This document shows, one piece after another, positions 1-15,685 of a DNA stretch of 30,960 nt. The stretch comes from Entrophospora sp. SA101. Lineage: Eukaryota; Glomeromycota; Glomeromycetes; Entrophosporales; Entrophosporaceae. Both the position numbers and the translations under genes were made by a program. The stretch spans positions 119,947-150,906 of the forward strand of contig CAUDNR010004212.1 of the NCBI GenBank assembly GCA_958430865.1. Direction: 5' to 3'. The number at the start of each line of letters is the position of its first letter. Position 1 is the first letter of the stretch. Under the pieces are notes generated by a model. That model made no database searches. It was not told the origin of the DNA and worked only from the letters and a program-made list of their open reading frames with translations.

Positions 1-21
1 ACGAAGTAAAGATGTTGCTTT

Positions 22-330
22 GTGAAAGTTAAAGAACATAATACACTCATCAAAGAAATCAACAAAGGTAGATCAAATGAAGAGATAGAAGTTGGTGACA
101 ATTTACCCACTCTGGTTTCAGACATAACAGTTGCACCAATTGATGAGATTGAAACTTCTTCACTAAAATATAAGAGACACAAAAAAACAATTGAGGAACT
201 TGAAATTCTTCAAGAAGTGTTTATCATCCTACAGACTTACCAAAGGAATTAGCAAAAAGATTATTTGAAAATCTATTTAAAATAAATAATTCATGGTCAT
301 CTACTAAAGTTAGGGGATATTGGTAAAAAG
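22..330 (+). pseudogene. Broken coding fragment, unknown family
   Basis: A 76-residue open frame (22-252, charged, Glu/Lys/Ile-rich) ends at a stop. A different frame of the same strand then stays open from about 212 to the TAA at 327 and reads protein-like, including KELAKRLFENLF and NNSWSSTKVRGYW. The two pieces look like one protein broken by a frameshift near 200-215. A stop just upstream of 22 in the same frame suggests a further break or the window edge cutting the gene. The family is not recognised. An intron is an alternative to a frameshift, but I see no good donor/acceptor pair. Confidence 0.35.
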
Positions 331-2017
331 AAAATAAAAATAAAATTACATTGAATTATTGCTTTTAATTACTTCTTCAATGTATTCTATCTAAATTAGA
401 TAATTCAATAAAATTAGTATAATGATCTAATTAAAAAAAAAATTAATACTAATATAAAATAGTCATAAATAACTTATAAAATTGTTTTTTGTCTTTAATT
501 TCTTCCACCTCCAAGAAAACCAAACGAACCATATATTTTCTGGGAGTTCTCAATGACTCTATCTTGTGATGCTAAAATGATCTTAATAGAATTGTTTTTC
601 ATAAATAATTAGGTCTTTAAAGTTAAAAAATATGAGGCTCTTTGGGAAGCTATTGCATTATAACAAAACAAACTATTGACAAGTAAAAAATTGAGTTTAA
701 ACAAACAAGAGCACAAGATTCTATTTATTTAGAAGCATAAAAATTGTTTATTTATAATCTTGTAGTCAATTCTTCCTTCAAAGTCAGTTGTACGGAAAAC
801 GTGCTATATAGTAAAATCAGTAAACGTGAAATCTTGTCTGACTGTTTATTATTTTTATCAGATGGCACATGAAAGAGTTTTAAAGATGATGTAACTTCTT
901 CATCTTTCAGCATCTTTTTTCTTTTAAAAACGAGGACACAGCTTTCTTCTCTGATATCAATAAATTGAAGACCTTGATCTCAAATGACACCCTTGTTATT
1001 ATTATTATGGTATTAGAGAAGGGGGTATTAAATTAAAATATGATTGTCGTATCATCAGTAATTTTGGCGAGTTCTGCTTGTATAACACTAAACCACTTTA
1101 AATTAAGGCTGATAACCAAAGTCCTAAATTTTTGGTGGTTGGAGAGGATAGAAAGGCGCTGGCATCATTTCTCTTGATGGATGACTGGGTATAGTCCAAA
1201 TGGTTGGTAGCATTATAGAACGGGGGAAATAAGACATAAATAGATTATACTGGTTATTATTAAAATAACCGTAGAAAAAGATATAGGCTCTGTTAGTAAT
1301 CTTGTGGATGGATGAATGTCGTCGAGAATTTATAAAATAGTCATCATGTTGGTTTGCTTTCTGAGGCAAGTGTTGGCTCGGTCACATTCCCGTTTTCACC
1401 AATATTTGCATCATGAATCCCGCGAGTATCCTTGATGCATCAGACAAAACCTGAGTCCCTTAAATGTGTATTTTACAATTCCATAGTTGATAGAGATGTA
1501 AATGGAGCCCGTATGTAATTAGCATTACATATGGGGCGGACCAAAATAATTTCAGGGATCAAAATTAGTCAAATTCTTTAATATTCATCGTCGACATAGT
1601 GTAATTACCTCCATATAATGTAGGTAAAGTAATCGATTCAAAGACACAACTTCACGTTAAGCTTAAAATCTTATTTTCGATTTCTTCAATCTGGCTGATA
1701 TTTGGGAGTTTTCTTTTCTTAAATGTCAAATAATTTCTTTTTTTGGAGTTGTTTTCATAGTAATATCATTCCCTTTTCTAGTTTCTTCTCTCTTTGTCTT
1801 TTTGTCCATTATCATGCTCTTTTATTTAAATACTATTAATAACTATATATAATAATTAAAAAGTTGGCAACCGAGATATTGTATTATTTTTTGTAACAAA
1901 TCGCATATATATGTAAATTTTTTAAAAAAAAATTTTTTAATGAATGCATTTTTTTGGTTATTAATCCATTTGTAAATAAGTCTTGTACTAATATTTTTGT
2001 CGTTCAAGCAAGTAAAA
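331..2017. other. AT-rich intergenic stretch, no intact gene
   Basis: No intact gene, RNA gene or clear repeat can be supported here. Short open frames on both strands are broken by stops and have low-complexity composition. The only protein-like patch is the possible TnpB/Fanzor relic at 1423-1512, listed separately. The last 200 bases before the tRNA are extremely AT-rich with runs of T and A. Confidence 0.5.
1423..1512 (+). pseudogene. Possible relic of a TnpB/Fanzor C-terminus
   Basis: Thirty open codons end in KCVFYNSIVDRDVNGAR and then Met-stop. TnpB and eukaryotic Fanzor nucleases typically end with a zinc ribbon and last RuvC motif of the form KCxxCGxxxDRDxNGARNI. The spacing here, from KC to DRD and on to NGAR, is the same. 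The second Cys of the ribbon is Tyr (TAC), the following Gly is Asn, and a stop replaces the continuation. Upstream, QTKPESLK would be the linker between the two Cys pairs, and the first pair is not recognisable. If the call is right this is dead DNA. The match is short, so chance or another family remains possible. Confidence 0.3.
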
Positions 2018-2101
2018 TCTCGGTTAGTATAGTGGTTAGTATCCCCGCCTGTCATGAATTTCAGCACGCGGGAGACCGGGGTTCAATTCCCCGACCGAGA
2101 G
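2018..2101 (+). tRNA. trnD-GTC: tRNA-Asp (GTC) with a 12-nt intron
   Basis: A complete cloverleaf can be folded. The acceptor stem TCTCGGT (2018-2024) pairs fully with ACCGAGA (2094-2100). The anticodon stem CCCGC (2044-2048) pairs with GCGGG (2068-2072). The T stem CGGGG/CCCCG encloses TTCAATT. The anticodon GTC lies at 2051-2053, and a 12-nt intron (2055-2066) sits one base after it, the canonical position. Removing it leaves a 72-nt tRNA. The discriminator base is G (2101) and a G10-U25-type pair is present, both known tRNA-Asp identity features in yeast. The internal A and B boxes serve as the RNA polymerase III promoter. A T run follows at 2113-2118. Confidence 0.96.
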
Positions 2102-2369
2102 CAAATAAATAATTTTTTAATTATATTTCTTTTCGTTAGATTTAAATAATATAAAGAAGCTTATATTTAAAACAAGTATTATTTTTAATTCTACATTCCT
2201 AATCCAATTAACAATCAAGTGTTGTGTTGTTGAGTTTTCTCTCTCTGTAATTGTTCCAGTAGCAATAATAATAATAAATAAATAAAACTTACATTATCTT
2301 TGTTTGAACGTATTTATATAATTTTACAAACAGTTGGAACTGATTAAAAAAAAGATAATTTAAGGACAA

Positions 2370-2402
2370 GATAATAATAATAATAATAATAATAATAATA
2401 TG
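2370..2402. repeat. (ATA)n microsatellite
   Basis: About ten tandem ATA/TAA trinucleotides in a pure run, just upstream of a decayed open frame. Confidence 0.9.
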
Positions 2403-2428
2403 GAAACAGTATTTTACTTTGTCTAAAC

Positions 2429-2755
2429 ATGGCTTCTTATGATAATGATGAGAGAGAAAGACATGATTCTGATGATAATTTTGAAAAAAAATCCTAAAAA
2501 AATAAAAAAGAAAACCATGTCACAAAATATTTGATGATGATGTCAACCGATCTTTTGGGATTTCCTGCATCAGAAAAAAAAGTTTCAGCTAAAGTAAAAA
2601 ACAAGTTATTTAAATAATAATAAATTTTGAAAACATACTTTTCCCTCAGCATCTGGTGGTGATAAATTACCATGTTCTATTATCAAGAAAAATGACGAAT
2701 TCTAAACTTGGATTTAAGCTCGCCAGGAAGATTTCTATTTATAAAATAAAAAACA
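2429..2755 (+). pseudogene. Decayed two-exon-like frame, unknown family
   Basis: From ATG 2429 an acidic N-terminus (MASYDNDERERHDSDDNF) reads into a TAA at 2495. The same frame then stays open again through MSTDLLGFPASEKKVSAK to 2593, where GTAAAA could be a donor. A CAG acceptor at 2647-2649 is followed by another open stretch ending about 2755. One in-frame stop in an otherwise protein-like frame suggests a dead gene. The family is not recognised, and the exon junction is tentative because another phase also gives protein-like sequence. Confidence 0.25.
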
Positions 2756-3263
2756 TTTAATCTTGTTCCAGTCCTCCCTTATTAGTTAGTTTCATAATAA
2801 AGTCAATATTAATTTTTGTTGTATGAATTGAATAATTCAACAAGAATGAATAAAATGAAGATTCCAAAATAATTTAGATAATCCCAAATGAACAAAACAA
2901 ATAAAATAAGTAAAACAAGCAAACAAATAAAAACGAACAAAAGAACGTACGAATAATAATAATAAGGAGGGAGGAATTGTATCCAATCAAATGTTTGTTC
3001 AACATTTTTGGTTAAATGGCATTTGGATTAATTGTACATATATGGTGATTTTCTAAATTATCGTGAGGTAAATAAACCTGATACTTCTAATTAACCACGG
3101 GGAAATTATTGTCGGTGGTTACCAATGATATCAACAAATAAAATTGCTGACTATGACGTTAATGAACAATAAAGTCATACAGAAATTGCCATCAAATGAA
3201 GCGAATGCACAGTAAAATTTTATTCATTTGCTCATGGCTCAAATGGTTCAGCAAACATAAATG

Positions 3264-3299
3264 GTCGATAGCCACGACTATACTAAAAGGGCTATCGAC
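3264..3299. repeat. Perfect 10-bp inverted repeat (hairpin)
   Basis: GTCGATAGCC (3264-3273) and GGCTATCGAC (3290-3299) are exact complements around a 16-nt loop. The stem is GC-richer than its AT-rich setting. No T run follows directly and no role is assigned. Confidence 0.75.
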
Positions 3300-3869
3300 A
3301 CAAAAGGAGTATCTATTTGGATTTCAGCATTAGGTAATGCAGTTAGTTATAAATTACTTGTGGTTGTCGCTTAATAACAGAGCATCATTCGTCATCTTGT
3401 GGTTTTCCCATGAAATTGTGATCATCGAAGTTTAGTTTGCAACACATTTCATCAACGGGTCAACAGTAGGAGTTGGTATTTATTTGTAGTTATAATGGTA
3501 ATTAATATCCATAATTCAATAAAATGTTCATTCATTCACATTTTTGTAAACAATAAATGACAAAATTTAGTATTTTATTCTCTTGATATTGTTGACATTG
3601 TTGAAACCAATATCTCAACACGTTGACCGTAATAATAATAATAATAATATGTGACAATTACAACATCCGTGTCAATATTAATATTAACTGTTAATATACA
3701 TTCGTGTGACAACTTTAAAATATAATATAAATATATCCCGTTTATGTTTAATCTTATTTATCTTATTTACAAAATTTTTAAATTTTTTTTTTCCTTTAAA
3801 CAAGTAACCTTTTTTGAAACATTTTTATAAAATAGAAATAGACATACTCATTTTAAAACATAATATTAA

Positions 3870-4749
3870 ATGAAAATGCAAACTACTAAATGTGTGGTTA
3901 TAGGAGATGGGTAAGTAAATTAAATTTTATTAAGTACCTTATTCAAAATCCAAGTTCAAATTCGCTATCCAATCTATATTAACATTCATTTGATCTAATA
4001 ACTATTTGAATATTATTATTATTTATTTTTTAAAGTTCTGTCGGAAAAACTTGTATGTTAGTTAGCTACACTACAAATGCTTTCCCAGGAGAATATATAC
4101 CAACGGTGTAAGTTTATAAATAGTTGGTTGATTTTTTTAAATTATATATAATATATATATATATATATACATTGCTTACTTGCTTGTACATACACATAGG
4201 TTTGATAATTTTACAGCCAATGTAATGGTGGATGGAAAACCAGTTAGTATGGCTCTTTGGGATACAGCAGGGCAAGAAGATTATGACAGATTAAGACCAC
4301 TTTCATACCCACAAACGGATGTTTTCCTGACCTGTTTCTCAACAGTTAGTCAATCATCTTTCGAAAATATAAGGAACAAGGTAACAACAAAAAACAAAGA
4401 TTATTTTTTGATCAAACAAATTATAAATTCTGAGCAATCTTGTACATATTTATAATAGTGGATTCCAGAGATTACTCATCACTCTCCAAATATTCCATTT
4501 ATACTAGTGGGCACTAAAATTGACCTCCGTGATGATAAAGCCACGTTATTAAAACTACGTGAAAAAAACCAGTCACCAATTTCTTTTGTAGAAGGACTTC
4601 AAATGGCAAAGGATATTGGTGCGGTAAAATATGTAGAATGTTCGGCGTTAACACAAAATGGATTGAAAGCAGTGTTTGATGAAGCAATAAGAGCGGTTCT
4701 TGCCCCTATATTGATTAAAAAACATAAACGTAAATGTATAATATTATGA
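3870..4749 (+). CDS. rac1: Rac-type Rho GTPase, diverged tandem copy (194 aa)
   Basis: Exons: 3870-3910, 4036-4107, 4200-4380 and 4459-4749; all introns are GT-AG. The product is a small GTPase that switches between GDP and GTP at the plasma membrane to control actin, polarity and NADPH oxidase. Visible motifs are P-loop GDGSVGKT (about residues 12-19), switch I PTVFDN, switch [29 protein letters not shown] for guanine specificity, ECSALT, the Rho-specific insert ([14 protein letters not shown]), a polybasic KKHKRK and a C-terminal CIIL prenylation box. The insert and the [19 protein letters not shown] tail match Rac better than Cdc42. Oddities are Ser in place of the usual Rac Ala in the P-loop, and NFTAN in place of NYSAN after switch I. 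The Leu-ending box predicts geranylgeranylation. A second Rac gene lies 300 bases downstream on the same strand. Confidence 0.95.
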
Positions 4750-5049
4750 TTTTAATTATTGTACAACGCAGTCAATGTATTATACCTAATCAATTAATAT
4801 TAATAATAAATTTGTGCATGATTTCTGAAATGTTGTCTAAATCGAATGATCTTTATTAATATTAATTAACAATATTTCCGAATTTGTATTTCTATGCAGA
4901 TAAAAAACTGCATACCTCTATTTAAGCAATTCTTTTTTGTAAAATTAAAAAAATTTTCAATTCATTTTCTAAATTTTCTTTAATTATATAATAAAAGAAA
5001 CTTTTTTAAAAAAAAATCAAGAATAAATATAAATAAATAAATAAATATA
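4750..5049. promoter_or_regulatory. Spacer between the two Rac genes
   Basis: These 300 AT-rich bases must hold the 3' end of the first Rac gene and the promoter of the second. There is a poly-A/T tract around 4995-5020 and TAAA-type repeats (ATAAATAAATAAATA) directly before the ATG. No specific factor site can be named. Confidence 0.4.
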
Positions 5050-5868
<819 letters not shown>

Positions 5869-8110
5869 AACACAAAAAATCCTTTTTTTTTATTTTTTCA
5901 ATTTTTTTTTGTATTTGTTTATTTATAGATAAAAAACTTTTTTAATTCGAATTTTGAAGGTGTGTATTTCATCCAGATGTCATCCGTGTTCATATAATCA
6001 CAATTACAATCTTAATCTTTTAAGAGAGCATGGTGATACACAGTTTCATGAAAACAATAATATTTTCCCCAAAGAAATCAATCAATGATCATGTAAATAA
6101 CCAATAAAATTTGCTAAAACCATCAATCAAAATGTCTTGTTAATAATAATAAAATAATTTTTCAAGGATTATCATTATGCGGACAAGATCAAAGTAAAAT
6201 TAATAATAACTGTGGTAGAAAATAAAGATATTTATTGATTCTGAATTTTTGATTCTATCGTCAAAGTTTCAATGTCAATAATATAAGGGTTGAAACATTA
6301 TCAAGGCTTTTTTTAAAAAGTTTTCCAGAAGAAAAAGGCTTTCATAAATGTTGTTATTATAATTATGCAAATGAGATTATTTAAAACAAAGTGAAAGAAC
6401 TATCATGTTTACATTCTATTATTTATCATAGAATATTAATACCTTGTGTTAATATTAATTTAATTTTAGAAAGGTATTTATTCATGAGTCAATATATATA
6501 TAATCAAAAAATTATTAATTGGATTTATTTGAATCTAAAAATATCAACTCAAAACGTCAATGGTTTTTTCCACTGAAATATGTTATATATCAACAATACA
6601 AATACGAGTTGTTTGGGTAATAGTAAATTTCATTATAATCGTTTAATTTTAATAAAATAAAATAGTATACAATTCTATTTAGAATCCATTTTTGCACAAA
6701 GCAGTTGTTGAAATATCATACATGTGGTCAAAATTATTGAATTGAGTCATGGCGCAATTAAAAATTGTCATTACCATAATTTTATGCAACCAATTCATGA
6801 TGTAATTCGTGATACAAGACGCAATTCGTGAATTGACTCAATACACAATTTGTAATTCGTGACGCGATTCTCCAATCCAATCCCATTTTACGTTTTTCAT
6901 TAATAAATGGACGGATTCCTTGATGGACAATAATAATTTACTTAAAAGAACCACAACAAATCATAATGAATGGACAAATTACAATATGTTTTAATATTAG
7001 CATTTATCTAATGCATAAAAACTATAATATCCATTTAGACTATTCTAACTGGTTGAAGGTTTCTATGTATTCATGGTACCCTTGCATTACTTGGAATATT
7101 ATACTAAATAAAATTATTTGATCTTTAGTGTTTTGAATAATATGTTTACTCAAAACCACCTCAGCTCCCGCCCACCGCATTTACTACTGCGCTTCGATAC
7201 TATTTTTTAAGATTTGAATGAATAAATTGGTCAATATCAACCTTAACAATAACTCCCATAATTCTATTTGATATTCTTCATGCTTGTTTTCCATGACGTT
7301 GCTGTATCTTTCTTTGAATAAAGTTGTCTGGTTGTCTTTCTCGTTCATATAAATGTTTATGTTTTTAAGGCTTGAGATTACCAATGACATTATATGTTGT
7401 TGTTATTGAAATAAACAATACAACTAATTATTAATAATATTTTTACGTGATTTTTTTTGTGAACTATATTAATATTGTGTGATATACTGGTCTCTTTCAT
7501 CACAATCAACTAATCACATGTTGATAAATTCTGTGGTAAATCTTTACTAAGTTACGATCGGCACAAATGCGAAAAGAAAAAAATTTGTGTGGTGTGTATT
7601 TTGTAATTATATGGTGTTCAAGATTAGATTCTGTATTTAGGGTGAGACTTTACATTTTCTACAAAACGCAGAAAATCATTGTTCCTATAATGATAATGGT
7701 GGTATAATAATAGCTAATCAATCATCCTTCAATTATTTATTATTATTACATTTAAACCCATTATAATTACTATTACTAATTACTACCACTATTACTTTAT
7801 CCGTACCGGATCATACCTTGGGTTAACAACAACATGTAAAGCTCATACATTATATTATTAATTCGCTATTTCATTATCATCATTATTGTTTTATTTACCA
7901 ATAGGAAATGATAAGGAAAAGAAAACGCGTTATATAAAATTTTAAATCGAATTATTTGTTATGTGACGTTGCGGGAGTTTTTGTTATTTGTAGATCAATC
8001 ATCAGAAGTACCAACAACAACTTTCTTTCCCAAAAAAAATTAAAAAATTAAAATCAACTTTTATTGGATATTTTATATATAGATAGATATAACTTTTTTA
8101 AATATACAAT
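5869..8110. other. Long gene-free stretch upstream of the ISWI gene
   Basis: About 2.2 kb without a supportable gene. Short open frames (for example 6391-6576 and, on the minus strand, 7184-7390) have no recognisable content. An imperfect inverted-repeat unit lies at about 6739-6875. The last 150 bases contain AT-rich tracts upstream of the ISWI start and no obvious coding exon for the missing ISWI N-terminus. Confidence 0.5.
6739..6875. repeat. Imperfect inverted repeat with repeated AATTCGTGA motif
   Basis: TTGAGTCA on the left faces TGACTCAA on the right. A longer degenerate match (GAGTCATGGCGCAATTA...AATTGT against the complement of ACAATTTGTAATTCGTGACGC) suggests decayed terminal repeats. 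The motif AATTCGTGA occurs three times inside. This could be an old miniature transposable element, but no target duplication is readable. Confidence 0.3.
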
Positions 8111-12536
<4,426 letters not shown>

Positions 12537-12838
12537 TTTTTTCACTATATATATATATATATATATATTAATAATATAATATAACTTTCTTTTACACGAC
12601 TAATAATGAAGTAAAATAAAATCACCGTCAACAAAACATGTCTATATTAACGTGTACTTGAAATAATTGTAATACAGATATTGCGTAAAAATTTAATGAC
12701 GAGATCAATAACCACCATCATTATTTTTTTAAGGATCCTCTTCGAGTAATTTCATGAACTCGGCCCCGGATCTGGATCATCAGAATTTATGTTACCGTTA
12801 TCTTAATTTTCAATTTTCATAATTGATATAATCATAAG
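12537..12838. other. Spacer between converging ISWI gene and KxDL-like remnant
   Basis: A TA run (about 12546-12569) lies just after the ISWI stop. Nothing else is recognisable; the stretch would hold the 3' ends of both converging units. Confidence 0.4.
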
Positions 12839-13107
12839 TTATTTTTCCAATATTGAATGTACTTGCCAATAAACAACCTTACCAATTATTAAATCATTAC
12901 TATTGCTATTATGATAATCGAAATTGTCAATATAATTGGTGTCCTCGTTCGTATTATCTTTAATGAAACTTTCTATTTCCATCAGAACTAGATCGATCTT
13001 ATCTATGCTTTCTTTTGTTCTTTTAATAAAATCGTCATCGATGCGATCATATTATTTAGTTCTGCTAGTTTTTTCAACGCTGAATTCCTAGCTGTAACGA
13101 CCTCATC
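12839..13107 (-). pseudogene. Remnant of a KxDL-domain (BORC/BLOC-1-like) protein
   Basis: On the minus strand an exon begins after a good acceptor (TTCCAG, 13108-13113). It reads DEVVTARNSALKKLAELN, then needs a one-base shift near 13050 to continue as YDRIDDDFIKRTKESIDKID and LVLMEIESFIKDN, ending at a stop at 12839-12841. The exon length is one short of a multiple of three. KIDL falls where KxDL-family proteins have their K-x-D-L signature, inside a heptad-rich helix. Known members are small subunits of lysosome/endosome positioning complexes. No convincing upstream exon was found, so the 5' part is missing or too diverged. A sequencing indel is the alternative to true decay. The family call is inferred from one short motif and helix pattern. 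Confidence 0.42.
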
Positions 13108-13801
13108 CTGGAAATCAGATTGATATTATTTTAAATCGTATGAAAAAAAAATATAATTAATTAATGTGCGTATAACTTGAATGTTCGGGTTGCCTAATTA
13201 AATATAGAAAACAAAATTTTTAACCGTTGACTAGAGCTTGAACTAAACGAAATAACAACTATGATAATATTTGCCCATACGCTTCACTTCTTGGCTTTTT
13301 TTTATTTTTTCTATGGACGTTCTCAAATCTTGGGATTTGATTAAGATTTATTCTCTATTAAAAATAAATCTTACCCTCAGAGTAAGATTACAAATCAAAT
13401 TTTAAATTTGTAGTATTTTTTTATTAGTGTCATGTGCAACCAATGAAATGCTTGTGCACGTTATCACGGGGGTGCACTTAGAAAGGGTTGACTGAGCATA
13501 GTGGAAATTTGAATGTTACATTAATTTTTTATATTGTGGCAACTTAACTTTACAATACACGGCAATAAAAAGTAAGTGATAAACTGGAATTGGATCTGAA
13601 CCTGATCTCTAATTTAGAGAGGTAACAACTATATACTGGTGAGCAAGGGCTCCGTATAACATTTCGTGTAACAACAAACCTCCACTATGCTGGTAGCATA
13701 AAGAGATGGTGGTGGTGGTGATACGGTTAATGATCTACATATAATATCAGGCAGGTCTTTCGCTCATTTTCCTCCTCTAACTAATTAAATAATAAATAAT
13801 T
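13108..13801. other. Intergenic stretch before the ELO relic
   Basis: No gene is seen. An 11-bp perfect inverted repeat, TAAGATTTATT (13342-13352) and AATAAATCTTA (13363-13373), can form a hairpin, and a partial third copy follows at 13382. A GGTGGTGGTGGTGAT run sits about 90 bases upstream of the ELO start. Confidence 0.45.
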
Positions 13802-15107
13802 ATGACTGAAGGAAATAATGTAATGAGCTTTCAAGAAATTTATTCAATGCCATTTGATATAGATAAATGGGATTATGGTCAATTCAATAATCCAAATAAA
13901 TTCCAATGGATAATTGGCAACACGCCATTTTCAAACTGGCAGGTATATTTAATATAAATCAGGGTTACTTTATGGATTTTTTTTTTAAAATCAAAATGAT
14001 CAATTAATTTATTAATGTTAATTTTCTTTAGTTTGTAGTTGGATCATGGGGAGTTTATTTTTCAACTATAATTGGTTTAAAGATGAATTTAAAATTAACA
14101 AAATATCATTATAATCACAATCACAATCACAATCATGATTATAATCATAATCATATGTATCATTATGATAATGAAGACTTTGATGTCATCATCATCTCCA
14201 TTCTCTTTACCTAATATAACAGCATTACATAATTTAGTTTTATGTTTCTTATCTGCTTTTATGTTTGTTGGTGCTGCTTTTGATTTTATTAACAGATAGA
14301 AGGTGTGATTTATTCATGGTTTTATTTTTCTAAATTAAAACTTTCAATAATGAAATTTTATTTTTTGACATTTTTTTGATATTTGATTTAGGAATATGGA
14401 ATTTCAGAATGTTTTTGTACTTCAAATGATAATCTATTAAAAGGAAGACTGTTATACATAACTTATATTTACTATTTATCAAAATATCTTGAATTAATGG
14501 ATACAGTTATTCTAGTACTAAAAAAAGTAATAATAATTTTAGTAATCTTAATATTAGGATGTTTTTATTTTTTAAAAAAAGGAATTCTTCTAAAAAATTT
14601 TATTATTATTAGAAAAAAATAATTTTTTTACATTGGTATCACCATTCAATTGTTATATTAATGGTATAGTCTTGGTTACAAGATGCTAATATGTATGCAG
14701 GGTAGGAAGGCAGGCAATTTACCCACAAACTCATTCTTATGAAGTGGGTATAATATTATTAATTTTTGTAAAAAAAAAAAAATTCAATAGCATTGGAATG
14801 ATTGCAAATACTTTAATACATGTTTTCATGTATTATTATTATTTTTTGGTAAATCTGTTTGGTTCAAGGTAAATTATTTTTTTAATAATTATTCCAAATA
14901 CTTTATTAAAAATTATTATTTTATATATATATAGAAATATTTAACAACGGGTCAAATAATTCAATTCACCATTTCATTTATTCTATCAATTCCATATCTT
15001 TACTTTCATTTCACCAATAATTGTAATATGGTTTTACTGCTTTTCTATTCTCAATGTTTTGTAATGGAAGTTTTCTGCTTTTGTTTATTAGATTTTATTC
15101 AAAAACT

Positions 15108-15140
<33 letters not shown>

Positions 15141-15198
15141 CGTAACAATAAATAATAATAAACAAGATATTATAGGGAGATTGATAATAGTAGATTGA
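13802..15198 (+). pseudogene. ELO: ELO-family fatty acid elongase, broken
   Basis: Pieces: 13802-13942, 14032-14302, 14392-14526, 14613-14701, 14791-14848 (or 14868) and 14935-15198. ELO proteins are ER membrane condensing enzymes that extend very long chain fatty acids. Family features are FSNWQ near the N-terminus, LPNITALHNLVLCFLSAFMF, YYLSKYLELMDTVILVLKK, the histidine box HWYHH (14631-14645), QDANMY, IANTLIHVFMYYYYF and KYLTTGQIIQF. Three lesions are visible: a one-base frameshift inside the His/Asn-rich run between about 14100 and 14170, TAG at 14297-14299, and TAG at 14667-14669 where the family has Trp. The C-terminus runs into a stretch of Ile encoded by ATA repeats. Splice sites are still recognisable, so loss looks recent. 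Misassembly could explain one lesion but hardly three. Confidence 0.85.
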
Positions 15199-15685
15199 TG
15201 AATGATATTGGTTGAGTTATTAATAATTGCTTTGGTTTGTTATAATTATGTAGCTAAATATATACATGTTTATATTATTCAGTAGTGATTATAATAATGT
15301 TTTTGATTTTTTTCTCCTATTATTTAAAACGATGAAATAAAAACTCAATCTAATATATTATAAAGCAATAAAGAAAATAAGGATACAATAACACTAAATA
15401 TTTATTTTCCAATTCCTGGATTAATCAAGTCGAATTTTAAATCTCTCAATATTCAAGTTATGATTGATTATTTATTTTCAATAGATAGCCTAATTGTTCA
15501 TTATCATTTTAAAGATAATTCATAATGTATTCTTAAACAGGATTTATATATTGTTCATGTAGTTGTTGTTGTTTGTGTGTTTGTGTTGTTGAATGGCGCA
15601 GCCGTAATACCAGTCATTGTCATATGATCAGATTCTTGTTTCACCATCATCCAATTTATCATAATTAAGTAAATTTTGTAAAGGA
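15199..15685. other. AT-rich spacer without gene
   Basis: Nothing supportable is seen apart from ordinary AT-rich sequence and short TA/AATA runs. Confidence 0.45.

Larger units (their letters stand above)
2102..3869. other. Intergenic stretch with microsatellite, decayed frame and hairpin
   Basis: No intact gene is seen. The stretch holds an ATA microsatellite (about 2370-2402), a decayed open frame (2429-2755) and a perfect 10-bp inverted repeat (3264-3299), each listed separately. The remainder is AT-rich noise with T-rich tracts just upstream of the first Rac gene. Confidence 0.5.

Noticed and set aside
1350..1424. Minus-strand open piece including GIHDANIGENGNVTEPTLAS
   Set aside because: It looks protein-like but is only about 25 codons, ends in two stops and overlaps the start of the other-strand TnpB-like patch. 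There is no basis to name a family.
2055..2066. The tRNA intron as an insertion that destroys the gene
   Set aside because: It sits exactly one base 3' of the anticodon and all stems pair after removal, as in normal spliced nuclear tRNAs.
14297..14669. Reassigned TAG codon
   Set aside because: The two TAG codons in the ELO gene replace different residues (one a conserved Trp) and come with a frameshift, so gene decay is simpler. No intact gene in the window has an internal TAG.
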